Assembly (NCBI GenBank): GCA_047833665.1
Contig: CP181261.1
Location: 2,170,001-2,234,000, forward strand
DNA: 64,000 nt
From: Caproicibacter sp047833665
GTDB lineage: Bacteria; Bacillota; Clostridia; Oscillospirales; Acutalibacteraceae
Direction of reading: 5' to 3'
The notes under the pieces are model-generated. The model worked only from the letters and a program-made list of their open reading frames with translations, had not been told where the DNA came from and made no database searches. The position numbers and the translations under genes were made by a program. Of this stretch, positions 26,690-34,866 are shown in pieces (the first letter of the stretch is position 1; every line of letters starts with the position of its first letter).

Positions 26690-27517
26690 ATGAAAGATTA
26701 TATTTGGATTGATCTAAAAATTATGTTTCGTATTCCTCTGTCCGTCTTTTTTTCCCTAATCTACCCGATTATTATGATGTTTATCATCATACTTTCCTAT
26801 GGCAATATACCTATTGGCAATGGATATCATTTAGTAGATAAATACTTTATGATAGCCATAGGAATGGGCATTCTGCCCTTGACGATAATCTCTTATCCAA
26901 TGTGGATGGGTAACAGTTTAGAAAACAACAGCCTCGACCGGTTGAATTTTTTTGGAATAAAAACCAGCAAAGTCCTCATTGGTGATATCATCGCTCATAT
27001 AATTCTGTCTATTTTCTCCATGGCTATTGATATTCTAGTTGCATGGATTGCGTTTGGCTTACAGTTTCCAGATTTCAGCCATTTTATAGCTTTTCTAATT
27101 CAATATATTTTGGCAGTAATTACAGCTTTAATGCTGGGCGGTGTTGTTGCCCTCTTGTTTCAGAATACGCAGATTCTGATGCCATTTGGGCTGGTTGTTA
27201 TGTTTGCCGCTTACATGTTTTGCGGTGTATTTATTACATTTGATCAAATGCCGGATGCATTCAAAAAAATTGCTTCTTATATTCCCATGAAATATGCAAT
27301 GAACGATTTTTTTGATATCTGGACTAAAAAAATTTATTGGGATCGAACTTTTCTGATTTTATCGGCTATCTACATGGTTATTCTCGGGGTTGTTTTAACA
27401 ATTTTACTAAAATGCAATGCGAAACTGAATACAAAGAAAATTAGTGCTTTACAGAATCCAGTTAAGGATTCCGAAATTTCATCAAAATCTAATCATGTAA
27501 AAGGGGATTCTATATGA
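26690..27517 (+). CDS. ABC-2 type exporter permease
   Basis: 275 residues with six predicted membrane helices (for example IYPIIMMFIIILSYG, ILPLTIISYPMWMG, YILAVITALMLGGVVALL, FGLVVMFAAYMFCGVFIT) and a polar C-terminal tail. Partner of the split ATPase; its ATG overlaps the ATPase stop by 4 bases, and its own stop overlaps the next gene by 4 bases. The pair recalls SagG/SagH-type exporters of cytolysin clusters or bacteriocin immunity exporters. With the ATPase broken it is probably inactive. Confidence 0.85.
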   Translation: MKDYIWIDLKIMFRIPLSVFFSLIYPIIMMFIIILSYGNIPIGNGYHLVDKYFMIAIGMGILPLTIISYPMWMGNSLENNSLDRLNFFGIKTSKVLIGDIIAHIILSIFSMAIDILVAWIAFGLQFPDFSHFIAFLIQYILAVITALMLGGVVALLFQNTQILMPFGLVVMFAAYMFCGVFITFDQMPDAFKKIASYIPMKYAMNDFFDIWTKKIYWDRTFLILSAIYMVILGVVLTILLKCNAKLNTKKISALQNPVKDSEISSKSNHVKGDSI

Positions 27518-27795
27518 AACAACAGGTAAAAAACAATCAACTGTTACGCATCGTCCTAGAGATTGTGGGAGGATTCATTGTTGCAGTTGTATTGTGCGCT
27601 GTTTTGATCTTTATCGGTTATTACCACACACATTCTGCTGGCTTGACGGCGTATACAGTTCGGTTCTTTCAAATTCCAATCTATGAGATTGCAACAACAG
27701 AGGGACAAATGACCGGAACCGCATTAAACCAGAATATGTCGGTAATTGGTATTATCTGTTCTGTAATCTGCATTATTGTTTTTGAGACAATTGCT
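27514..27795 (+). pseudogene. Third membrane protein of the exporter locus, truncated by an IS256 insertion
   Basis: 94 native residues: a hydrophobic helix (LEIVGGFIVAVVLCAVLIFIG), an extracytoplasmic stretch, and a second helix (VIGIICSVICIIVF) ending ETIA. The frame then runs into the insertion sequence at 27796 and stops at 27837. It may be the start of a second permease. What followed it is not found on the other side of the insertion. Confidence 0.7.
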
Positions 27796-29122
27796 AGTGT
27801 CAAGGGAAGTTCGCAATTTTGGGACTCCGGAAAATGAATTAGGCTACGTTTAATAGTATCTGAATAGATTTTGGATTTAAGTATGCTCTGGAAACAGACC
27901 AGTCTTCCGCATATTCCATGAGACATGTTGTTACCAGACGTAGATAGGAATCCGGATTAGGGAATATTCCTACTACGCTGGTTCTGCGGCGGATTTCCTT
28001 GTTCAGCCGTTCCAGCATATTAGTTGAAGAAATTTTGCGGGCATCAAGTTCCGGAAAAGCATAGAAGGCTAGAGAATCTTCCAGTCCATCTTCCAGGAAT
28101 TCGATTGCTTTTGGAAAGCGTTTTCCATATTGTTCTGATATTTGCTCCGCGCGCTGTCTAGCTATTTCAGCGGAGGGTGCCAACCAAATTTCTTTTAACT
28201 GAGCCGCAAAGGACTCTTTTTCCTTCTGGGGTACATGAGCTAAAATATTTCGCATGAAATGGACTTTGCATCGTTGCCAAGAGGCTCCCGGAAAACTCTC
28301 ACGGATGGCTGCAATCAGCCCTTTATTCGCGTCTGAAACCACCAGAAGCGGTGTTTTCAGTCCACGATCTAAAAGACTTTGAAACAATTGAGAATAACTT
28401 TCTTTTGATTCATCTAGCATTGGCTCTACGGCGAGGATATCCCTATGCCCCTGTTCATTGACGCCGCAAACTACCATCACAGCCATGCTGACGACCCGGC
28501 CATCCATACGAATTTTTTCATACAGTGCATCTGTCCAAATGACAGGATAGCGACCCGTCAGAGGCCGGCTGCGGAAGTACTGTACCTGCTCATTAAGGCC
28601 TTTCGTCATTTCACTGACTTGACTGCGAGAAAGATTTTCAATTCCAAGACTGCGGGCTAGTTTCTCCATCTTTCGCGTAGATACACCCTGCACAAACGCT
28701 TCCTGAACCACTTGAATCAGCGCTGCTTCACTGCGCTTGCGTTCTGTTACGAAAAACGGGATATAGCCCTGATTTCGGAGTTTTGGTACCATCAGATACA
28801 TCGTCCCCATACGAGTATCCAGTCGACGCGGCCGATAGCCGCAGCGGTAATCACGGCGGGATGGATTGTGTGCATTCTTTTCCGCGCCAATAATACCGGA
28901 GACCTCTGCTTCCATCAGACGGGTACACAGCCATTCCAGCATCGACAGCATTGGATCCGGCTGCGCCATACATTTTAGTAGCAATTCTGTCAAATCTGTG
29001 GTATTCTTTTTGTGAGTCATTGGGTATCTCTCCTTTTTTGAATGTTTTCTCACCATTCATTTTATCGGAGTCCCAATGACTTTTCTATACCTTTATGAAA
29101 TTGCGAACTTTATTGTACTCTA
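27796..29122 (-). mobile_element. IS256-type insertion sequence with complete transposase gene
   Basis: Left end AGTGTCAAGGGAAGTTCGC; the right end includes GCGAACTTTATTGTACTC inverted to it. The exact right tip and target duplication are unclear. It is the reference copy for the fragments at 826, 8219, 10165, 23875 and 50945. Confidence 0.8.
27839..29020 (-). CDS. IS256-family (mutator-type) transposase
   Basis: 393 residues from the ATG at 29020, which has AAAGGAGAG before it; a longer frame begins at 29056. Typical mutator-type features: the N-terminal GYRPRRLDTRMG region, SRSQVSEMTKGL, IWTDALYEKIR (first Asp), VVSDANKGLIAAI (second Asp), WQRCKVHFMRN, and NMLERLNKEIRRRT (Glu). The frame is intact. 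Confidence 0.93.
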   Translation of the reverse strand: MTHKKNTTDLTELLLKCMAQPDPMLSMLEWLCTRLMEAEVSGIIGAEKNAHNPSRRDYRCGYRPRRLDTRMGTMYLMVPKLRNQGYIPFFVTERKRSEAALIQVVQEAFVQGVSTRKMEKLARSLGIENLSRSQVSEMTKGLNEQVQYFRSRPLTGRYPVIWTDALYEKIRMDGRVVSMAVMVVCGVNEQGHRDILAVEPMLDESKESYSQLFQSLLDRGLKTPLLVVSDANKGLIAAIRESFPGASWQRCKVHFMRNILAHVPQKEKESFAAQLKEIWLAPSAEIARQRAEQISEQYGKRFPKAIEFLEDGLEDSLAFYAFPELDARKISSTNMLERLNKEIRRRTSVVGIFPNPDSYLRLVTTCLMEYAEDWSVSRAYLNPKSIQILLNVA

Positions 29123-29195
29123 TCTTCATTTCGTCAAGGCAAAGAAGCAGCATTAGGAGGCCAAAGCGAAGTAATGGATACAAATTGTAAAAAAA

Positions 29196-29240
29196 GGCTC
29201 TATGTCAATAGTTGGGTAACCCAATTATTGACATAGAGCC
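29196..29240. repeat. 45-bp near-perfect palindrome made of ISL3 end sequence
   Basis: Reads GGCTCTATGTCAATAGTTGG...and back, with one mismatch between arms. Each arm equals the right terminus of the ISL3 element at 54442-55823. It may be two fused ends left by excision, or a minimal foldback element. Confidence 0.7.
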
Positions 29241-29247
29241 ATTTGTG

Positions 29248-30035
29248 CGTTCATAATCAAAAAGTTTCATCTTCTGTTACAGCTTGGTAAACCAGCTTAA
29301 GATCCCTCATCAGCGATTTGATGTCTTTATAACTGACATAGCGGGTACTGAACCGAATCTGATGGATGATACAGCGCTGAATCTGTGCTTGCGGATATAC
29401 CGCTAAAATGGCATCCATGAAAACAAATGGATACACCCGATTCAAAGGACAGGATTGCCATGCTGTAATTTCCGGCATAATCTTGTCTGTGATTTTACTG
29501 ACTAGTTCCGGTGATATTTCTACATCGTACAGATTTTAAATTTGTTCAGAGATATCTCTCTGGCTCATTCCACAGGAGTACAGAGCCAAAATTTTTTCTT
29601 CCATTCCTTCGGCATTACGATTATATTTGCCGATGATTTTGGGCTCATATTTGCCATTATCCTCGCTAGGAATATTTGCCTAAATCTTTCCAGTCTGTGT
29701 TTTTACGGAGTTCTCTTGAAACCCGTTTCTGTGATTTTTCGACTCTGCCATTTCATCACCATTGCCATTTGGCAGCCTTTTGCTTTTTTCATAACTTAAT
29801 TTTTTCGCAATTTGTTTCCATAACCCAGTGAATAACATTATAGAACATGTTTCTTTTATTTCCATAACATCTGCGGCGCTGCCAAACTTCTGGCTATTGA
29901 CATACTCTCTTAAAAGTTCTGCCGGTACTCTGCTCATCAAAAAGACTTTCTTTCAGACTTATATTTTCTTACCCTCAATCTTGTCTGAAAGAAAGTCTCA
30001 TATTCAGCTTTTACACAAAATTTTTGCGGTCTCAA
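29248..30035 (-). pseudogene. Remnant of a second IS256-family transposase
   Basis: Minus-strand pieces in two frames. VYPQAQIQRCIIHQIRFSTR and YVSYKDIKSLMRDLK (29260-29478) come from the middle of a typical IS256 transposase. An N-terminal part (PAELLREYVNSQKFGSAADV, to 29940) is also present. The catalytic segments between are lost. The terminal repeat with CACAAAATTTTTGCGGTCTC lies near 30010-30035. Different from the IS256 type at 27796. Confidence 0.8.
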
Positions 30036-30084
30036 TTAACAGGCAAATTCAGATTTTATTTACTCTCGCAGATTATTAATAGTT

Positions 30085-30381
30085 TTATCCCTGCGAAGTA
30101 TATATTGCATCAAGCCTTGTGGGAATACTTTCATCACCATAAGGTACTTCCTTAATCAGTTTATCATAATAACGGCTCATAAAAGCATTGCCCTCTTTTG
30201 TCAGAAGAGAATCATTTAGTGAAACATTGGCAAAATCATTGAGTTCCAAAACTTCTAGGCCATCATTATTAAGATAGTGATGATCTTTCAGCCACTCGAA
30301 TACGAGCTTAAAATGTTTGATAACTGTTTGTTTTGACACCCCGCCGTCGATCTGCCAATCAGCTTTGTCGTAGATTTTCAC
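30085..30381 (-). CDS. Small immunity-like protein, last gene of the dynamin/HerA operon
   Basis: 98 residues, acidic, no membrane segment. Begins MKIYDKADWQIDGGVSKQTV and contains HFKLVFEWLKDHHYLNNDG and VSLNDSLLTKEGNAFMSRYY. Its start lies 2 bases after the stop of the gene before it. Its size, acidity and position directly after a protein with a nuclease-toxin-like end are those of an immunity protein of a polymorphic toxin. I recall similar small proteins in such pairs but cannot name a family. Function is inference. Confidence 0.65.
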   Translation of the reverse strand: MKIYDKADWQIDGGVSKQTVIKHFKLVFEWLKDHHYLNNDGLEVLELNDFANVSLNDSLLTKEGNAFMSRYYDKLIKEVPYGDESIPTRLDAIYTSQG

Positions 30382-30383
30382 AA

Positions 30384-30962
30384 TCAGTCTCTCCTTTCAA
30401 TATGTGTGGTAACACCTTCTGGAATTTCCGCCAGTGAACCGTCCGACATTTTAATGTAGTTACCCCCTCTTGCGCGTATTCTCTGCTCTTTGGAAGACTG
30501 TTCCGTTTTATCCGCTGTTTTGGAAGTTACTTCAATGGAATCAATAACTTTTCCATCTTTCACTACAACAAAATCGATCCTTCGCGCTTCACCAGTTTCG
30601 GGATCCTTTACGATATTTCCGTCTTTGTCACGGAGATATGCTTCGGAAATAATCGTATGGGGCGGTGAAGGATACTGTTCTTCCAGTTCTCCTCTCACCT
30701 CGTTTTCTCGAGCAAGTCCGTCCATTTTATTTTTGATAGGAAGATTTATTTCATGTACATCATCCGTTGTTTCTAACGGTGAATGATGCTTATTCTCAAT
30801 AGAAAGATCTGCTTCCTGCACATCCTCAACAGTTATTTCCAATGGTTGATCATACTCACTCATTGGCTTATCAAACACCTTGTTTTTCGCCAACTTGCCG
30901 AGCGGGCACTCTGAAAATCGCTTTACTGCAGTCTCGGTGACTTCTTTCAAAGCAAAATTCAT
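30384..30962 (-). CDS. Protein with C-terminal PD-(D/E)xK-like nuclease/toxin domain
   Basis: 192 residues. The first 80 are variable, with two similar acidic segments (EDVQEADLSIENKHHSP and DDVHEINLPIKNK, about 46-62 and 67-79). From residue 81 it reads GLARENEVRGELEE, then YLRDKDGNIVKDPETGEARR, IDFVVVKDGKVIDSIEVTSK and AKEQ-like SKEQRIRARGGNYIK. D130, E144 and K148 (D...EVTSK), with E87/E92 before them, fit a restriction-endonuclease-like metal site. This ending is common as the C-terminal tip of polymorphic toxins. Overlaps the HerA-like gene by 4 bases. No secretion signal of its own. Confidence 0.65.
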   Translation of the reverse strand: MNFALKEVTETAVKRFSECPLGKLAKNKVFDKPMSEYDQPLEITVEDVQEADLSIENKHHSPLETTDDVHEINLPIKNKMDGLARENEVRGELEEQYPSPPHTIISEAYLRDKDGNIVKDPETGEARRIDFVVVKDGKVIDSIEVTSKTADKTEQSSKEQRIRARGGNYIKMSDGSLAEIPEGVTTHIERRD

Positions 30963-33900
30963 ATTTTAACACATCTTTCTTTTACGTAATCCACCCATTG
31001 CATATATAACCTCTTTCTAAATTCCACTTCTTCTTGACCCATGCTAAAGTCTTTCATAAAGCACTGGTTGATGGCAAGAACAACACTATCGGCAGCATCT
31101 GGAATAAACTGACGCACTATTTTTGCAAGTTTCGCAGTTAACTCGGAGTTGTCAGAGGAATTTATGATACAATTTTCTACGTGTGATCGAACACCAAAAA
31201 TATCTGTGATACACCGAGAAAGTTGTTGGAAATTAGTCTTATCCCACATTGAAGGTCTGCCATCCGCTTTAAACTTAGTAAATTGTTGCTCAATAAACTC
31301 GCGGTTACTGGAAGACAATCCGAGCCAATCTATACCGCGTTCTATTTTGTTTACATCAAAATCCAGCCGTTCTTTTACTCTGCCTTGAATTAAGAAAAGT
31401 AGCAGTTGTTTCCGCAAATTGGCAGTATCAGCTTCTGCAATACTCACCTCGGTATGATATGGCTGTTCGGATATGCTGCACTTGTTTATCTTTACCAACA
31501 CCGGCTCAACCCAATCATTCTGATAAACGGCAGCTACACCACGTTTAAGTTTTGATAACTCCTCTATCTGCTCTTGATTAAGGCCTGCACCTAGTCCAAC
31601 AAGTTCACGGTCACTTTGCTCCGGCAAGCGCAAGATTATCTTTGTATTGGTATTCCGAATCACTGACATATCCAAAAGTCCCGGTGATTGGTCGGCAATT
31701 ATGAACCCCTCGCCATAGGTCCGCATTTCCGCTATGGAATTGGACAGCAACTCCACCGATTTGCCCAACAGATTTGAACTTTCAGATAATTGCTGCGTAG
31801 ATGTGCGCTTAAGGAGATTATGTGCCTCCTCGAGGACGGTAATATGTGTAAGTGGGCTGTTAGCTTTACCGGAAGCCATCCGATATTCGTTCAGCCTCAT
31901 AACAAGCAGCCCCATAATCAGCGACTTCGTTTCTGTCGAACCAACACGACTCAAATCCACAATCGCACTTTTATCAAACAATTCGCTATCTCTTAAGTCA
32001 TTATTGCAGAAAATCAGGCCGTTTAATCCATTAGTCAGAGAACGAACCCGAGTAAGCAGAGCACCTGCGTAATCACCTTTGCTTTCCGCTGAATATTTAG
32101 ACTCGTTTATAACATTTTCAATTTGCTCCAACAAATCCGCAAAATTTGGGAATACATCCCCTCTGGGATTTTCTGACAAAGCAATATTCCATCCTGCCGC
32201 AATATAAGCCCTTTCCATTGCTTCCTTTAATATCGCAGGCATCGCGGCATACATCGGCCAACATACATTAAAAATTTCAACTAACCTGTCTAAATGTTCC
32301 AAAACGTGGATATCCGATGGAAAACGGAACGGATTAATTCTTAGTAATTCTGACTTCTTTGGATTTGTACCATAAACCGCCACATCGGGAAATTGCCCGA
32401 ACACGTTCTTATATTCACCTTTTGCAGGTTCAATCACCAAAAATGGGATATTGTACACATTCCTCAACTGGTTTAAAATTTCGTATACCGTATTACTCTT
32501 GCCGGAGCCTGTTGAGCCGGTAATAAACGTATGCATCGTGAGGGAATCGCGGTCAAGGCGAACCTCTGTATCATTCTCTTTTCCCATACTGAACACTTTA
32601 CCAAGAATAAAATCATGTCCACCGTCGCACCGATTGTATTTCACAACCTCTTTACCGAAATCAGCGTGCTCAATAACAGGAAAACCGCATACAGATTTTC
32701 TCGGAAGTCCCATTTGAATTGCAAGTTCGTTGCCGCTGATAAGAGATGATGCAGTAACGGGCACATTTGCCGATTTTGAACGGTATTGAAACACAGGGTG
32801 AATAAAGTTCGTTATGTATTCACGGAGCAACGGCAGTTGCTTTTTATTCTGCCGCCCCCAAAAGTTAATGGCAGACGTTTCAACGCCGGATTTTTCGCCT
32901 TTCATAAGTGCTTTATAAGTTCCTGCCGCCATTTCGGCGGTTTCTTGACTGTCAGACAGAAAATATGCCGCGCACTCCCACATACCGAGACTTTCACACT
33001 CTTCTATGCGCTTTAACTGCAAATCAATTCGTTCCAGCGTATCGATAAGTGTTTTATTTTGCATAGTCAGCTGCATATGATTGGACGTACCGGTAGTAAG
33101 TCCTCTCGTTTGGGTATAATTTTCACTCCTGCTTTCGCTGGTGGAACTCGATTCCCCTTTCGTTTCAGACTGGTTTTCAGACCAATTCTCCGAAGCGGAT
33201 GTTCCTTTTGTTTTGGAGGATGGATTTATTGCGTTTAAACCGATATTTCCTGCAGCAATAGCAGCGGCTGCAGCTAAACTTGCACCGCCCGTCAGCGGGG
33301 CAGTAACGATGCTTGCTACACCGAGCAGCGCTCCACCTACACCTTTCGCGATGGCAGCGGCAGTATTCGGTTTGGTGGTAGATTCATTTTCTGATCTCCC
33401 TGTGGAATGACTTGTTCCTGTTTGTACGGAAGTGTTCGTGGAATGGGAAGTGCCGAACATTGTTCCTTTTGACAAAGCGTTAGAAGTGCTGATAGCAGTA
33501 TTTGTACCGTAACTTAATTGCATATTGGCAAATGGCGACAGCTGTGTATATATCGTTTCATAGGCACGGCGTATTTCCGCCAATTGTTCGGGCGATGTAC
33601 TCTTAGCCAACACAATAGCAGTATAGCGCTGCCCATGCATGGCAAGTGCAAGTTTTTCAAGTCCTTGTATAAACTTTTTGTTGTCTTTGAACTCTTCATC
33701 CTTATTTTGGGCAACGCAAGATACGGCAGCGATATTCTTTGATGGAATATCAGCAAGAAAAGCCTCCGCCTGCGGGTCAAGCAGATCTGCTGTTTTGACT
33801 CCGGGGAACTGCCCGCAAAGCGCGTTCCGCAACGTATCTTTCAGGGACTTTGTAGTTCGCAAATCATCAAGAGAACGGACACCCATATAAAAATCCGTCT

Positions 33901-34267
33901 TTTGTCCGTTGCTGTCCATGATAAGGAACACACCGCAATTCAGATTTTGCACCGCATTAAACACGGAAGCAAACTTGTATGTTGAATATTCGTCGTTCTG
34001 ATAAACCATTTCGGTTATCTTAAACAAACGAATTTTGCTGATTTTTTTCAAGCTATCATCCAGTGGAATAATTTCCAAATCTGTAAGTCGAGTAAGATAG
34101 TTTTTAAGAACAATGTCATCCACAAGCTTACCTGCTTCGGCAAGCTGCGCTTGGAGTGAATCATAGCTGGGCATATCATTTTCCATTTGGTTTTGCGGGA
34201 GGCAATCATTATGCTCTATTTCAGCTCTTTCTGGCTTTCTCTCCATGATATCCGCAAATTCGTTCAT
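30959..34267 (-). CDS. HerA-like (DUF87) ATPase with glycine/alanine-rich insert
   Basis: 1102 residues from the ATG at 34267, which has GGAGCG before it and overlaps the upstream stop. Residues 1-250 form an unfamiliar N-terminal domain. About 255-400 is low-complexity Ser/Thr/Asn with a central hydrophobic Gly/Ala stretch (about 302-348, GVGGALLGVASIVTAPLTGG) that could enter a membrane. The C-terminal half is a HerA/FtsK-type motor: Walker A TGSTGSGKS near 584-591, Walker B HITVLEEAHNLL near 807-818, an IIADQSPGLLD sensor region and ILRLPEQSDRELVG. HerA-type hexamers translocate DNA, usually with a nuclease partner, and the next gene is nuclease-like. Fusion to a membrane-active segment is unusual. 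Confidence 0.85.
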   Translation of the reverse strand: MNEFADIMERKPERAEIEHNDCLPQNQMENDMPSYDSLQAQLAEAGKLVDDIVLKNYLTRLTDLEIIPLDDSLKKISKIRLFKITEMVYQNDEYSTYKFASVFNAVQNLNCGVFLIMDSNGQKTDFYMGVRSLDDLRTTKSLKDTLRNALCGQFPGVKTADLLDPQAEAFLADIPSKNIAAVSCVAQNKDEEFKDNKKFIQGLEKLALAMHGQRYTAIVLAKSTSPEQLAEIRRAYETIYTQLSPFANMQLSYGTNTAISTSNALSKGTMFGTSHSTNTSVQTGTSHSTGRSENESTTKPNTAAAIAKGVGGALLGVASIVTAPLTGGASLAAAAAIAAGNIGLNAINPSSKTKGTSASENWSENQSETKGESSSTSESRSENYTQTRGLTTGTSNHMQLTMQNKTLIDTLERIDLQLKRIEECESLGMWECAAYFLSDSQETAEMAAGTYKALMKGEKSGVETSAINFWGRQNKKQLPLLREYITNFIHPVFQYRSKSANVPVTASSLISGNELAIQMGLPRKSVCGFPVIEHADFGKEVVKYNRCDGGHDFILGKVFSMGKENDTEVRLDRDSLTMHTFITGSTGSGKSNTVYEILNQLRNVYNIPFLVIEPAKGEYKNVFGQFPDVAVYGTNPKKSELLRINPFRFPSDIHVLEHLDRLVEIFNVCWPMYAAMPAILKEAMERAYIAAGWNIALSENPRGDVFPNFADLLEQIENVINESKYSAESKGDYAGALLTRVRSLTNGLNGLIFCNNDLRDSELFDKSAIVDLSRVGSTETKSLIMGLLVMRLNEYRMASGKANSPLTHITVLEEAHNLLKRTSTQQLSESSNLLGKSVELLSNSIAEMRTYGEGFIIADQSPGLLDMSVIRNTNTKIILRLPEQSDRELVGLGAGLNQEQIEELSKLKRGVAAVYQNDWVEPVLVKINKCSISEQPYHTEVSIAEADTANLRKQLLLFLIQGRVKERLDFDVNKIERGIDWLGLSSSNREFIEQQFTKFKADGRPSMWDKTNFQQLSRCITDIFGVRSHVENCIINSSDNSELTAKLAKIVRQFIPDAADSVVLAINQCFMKDFSMGQEEVEFRKRLYMQWVDYVKERCVKI

Positions 34268-34268
34268 A

Positions 34269-34853
34269 CTATTTCGCTCCATTCGTCACAACCATTGCAA
34301 CAGCGGCACCGGCGGCAGCACCGATGACAGCACCGGCTACCACGGCAGTGCTTGCCGCCGCAGCCACCACTGCCCCTGCTGCTGCACCGACTGCCGCTCC
34401 ACCGGCAATTTTTGCACCGCGATACGTACCATTTAGCTGATCGCAGCGCTTTTGTTCTTGGTAACTTCTGTGTTGAATTTGCTGATGGCTGCCAGATGTT
34501 CTCCTCTTAGCGTGATCGGTTCCATTTGACAACGAAGTTTTCTGACCAGTGGAAGTAACAGGGTGCAAATATCTGACCACTTCTTTGAGATGCTCAATAC
34601 GTTCGTGGGAAAAATTGTTAACTACTTGAACCATCAGCTTATTCATATAATCATCGTTCCAATGGGCTTTATCGAGTTGGAATTCACGTCCATCGTGCGG
34701 ATCATAAAGTCCCTTCACATTTCGGGCAAGTTTTTCCATCTCATCAAACTCCGCAAAGGTCGGATCAACTAACAAGCTGTTTTTCATCATGATGCGGATG
34801 CTTTTGATATCACCATTTGACACTGCGTTTTTAATGGACTCTTCAACTGTCAT
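34269..34853 (-). CDS. Glycine-zipper protein of the dynamin/HerA operon
   Basis: 194 residues from the ATG at 34853 (GGGAGGGTG just upstream); a longer frame begins at 34910. The N-terminal 110 residues are soluble and helical (MTVEESIKNAVSNGDIKSIR). A polar linker rich in Ser, His and Gln follows. The last 50 residues are a glycine-zipper hydrophobic segment (GGAAVGAAAGAVVAAAAS, then VIGAAAGAAVAMVV), able to insert in or pack against a membrane. The tail resembles the Gly/Ala stretch inside the HerA-like protein. Starts 13 bases after the large dynamin gene. Function unknown. Confidence 0.75.
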   Translation of the reverse strand: MTVEESIKNAVSNGDIKSIRIMMKNSLLVDPTFAEFDEMEKLARNVKGLYDPHDGREFQLDKAHWNDDYMNKLMVQVVNNFSHERIEHLKEVVRYLHPVTSTGQKTSLSNGTDHAKRRTSGSHQQIQHRSYQEQKRCDQLNGTYRGAKIAGGAAVGAAAGAVVAAAASTAVVAGAVIGAAAGAAVAMVVTNGAK

Positions 34854-34866
34854 AGATACACCCTCC

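Larger units (their letters stand above)
24588..26693 (+). pseudogene. ABC exporter ATP-binding protein, split by an IS30-family insertion
   Basis: The gene starts at GTG 24588 (GGGAGG at 24575-24580). The first part has Walker A GIIGANGAGKTT, a Q-loop, the signature LSVGESQRLTLF and Walker B NFLIFDELTTGLD. It is cut at 25062. The rest resumes at 26271: removing the insertion and one 13-base target copy restores DYQKRNRLLQIVRGYSKNKT and the switch histidine in TITHYFEELTDW, with an open frame to 26693. The restored protein of about 300 residues is a typical ABC-2-type exporter ATPase. Disrupted as it stands. The following permease gene overlaps its stop. Confidence 0.88.
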
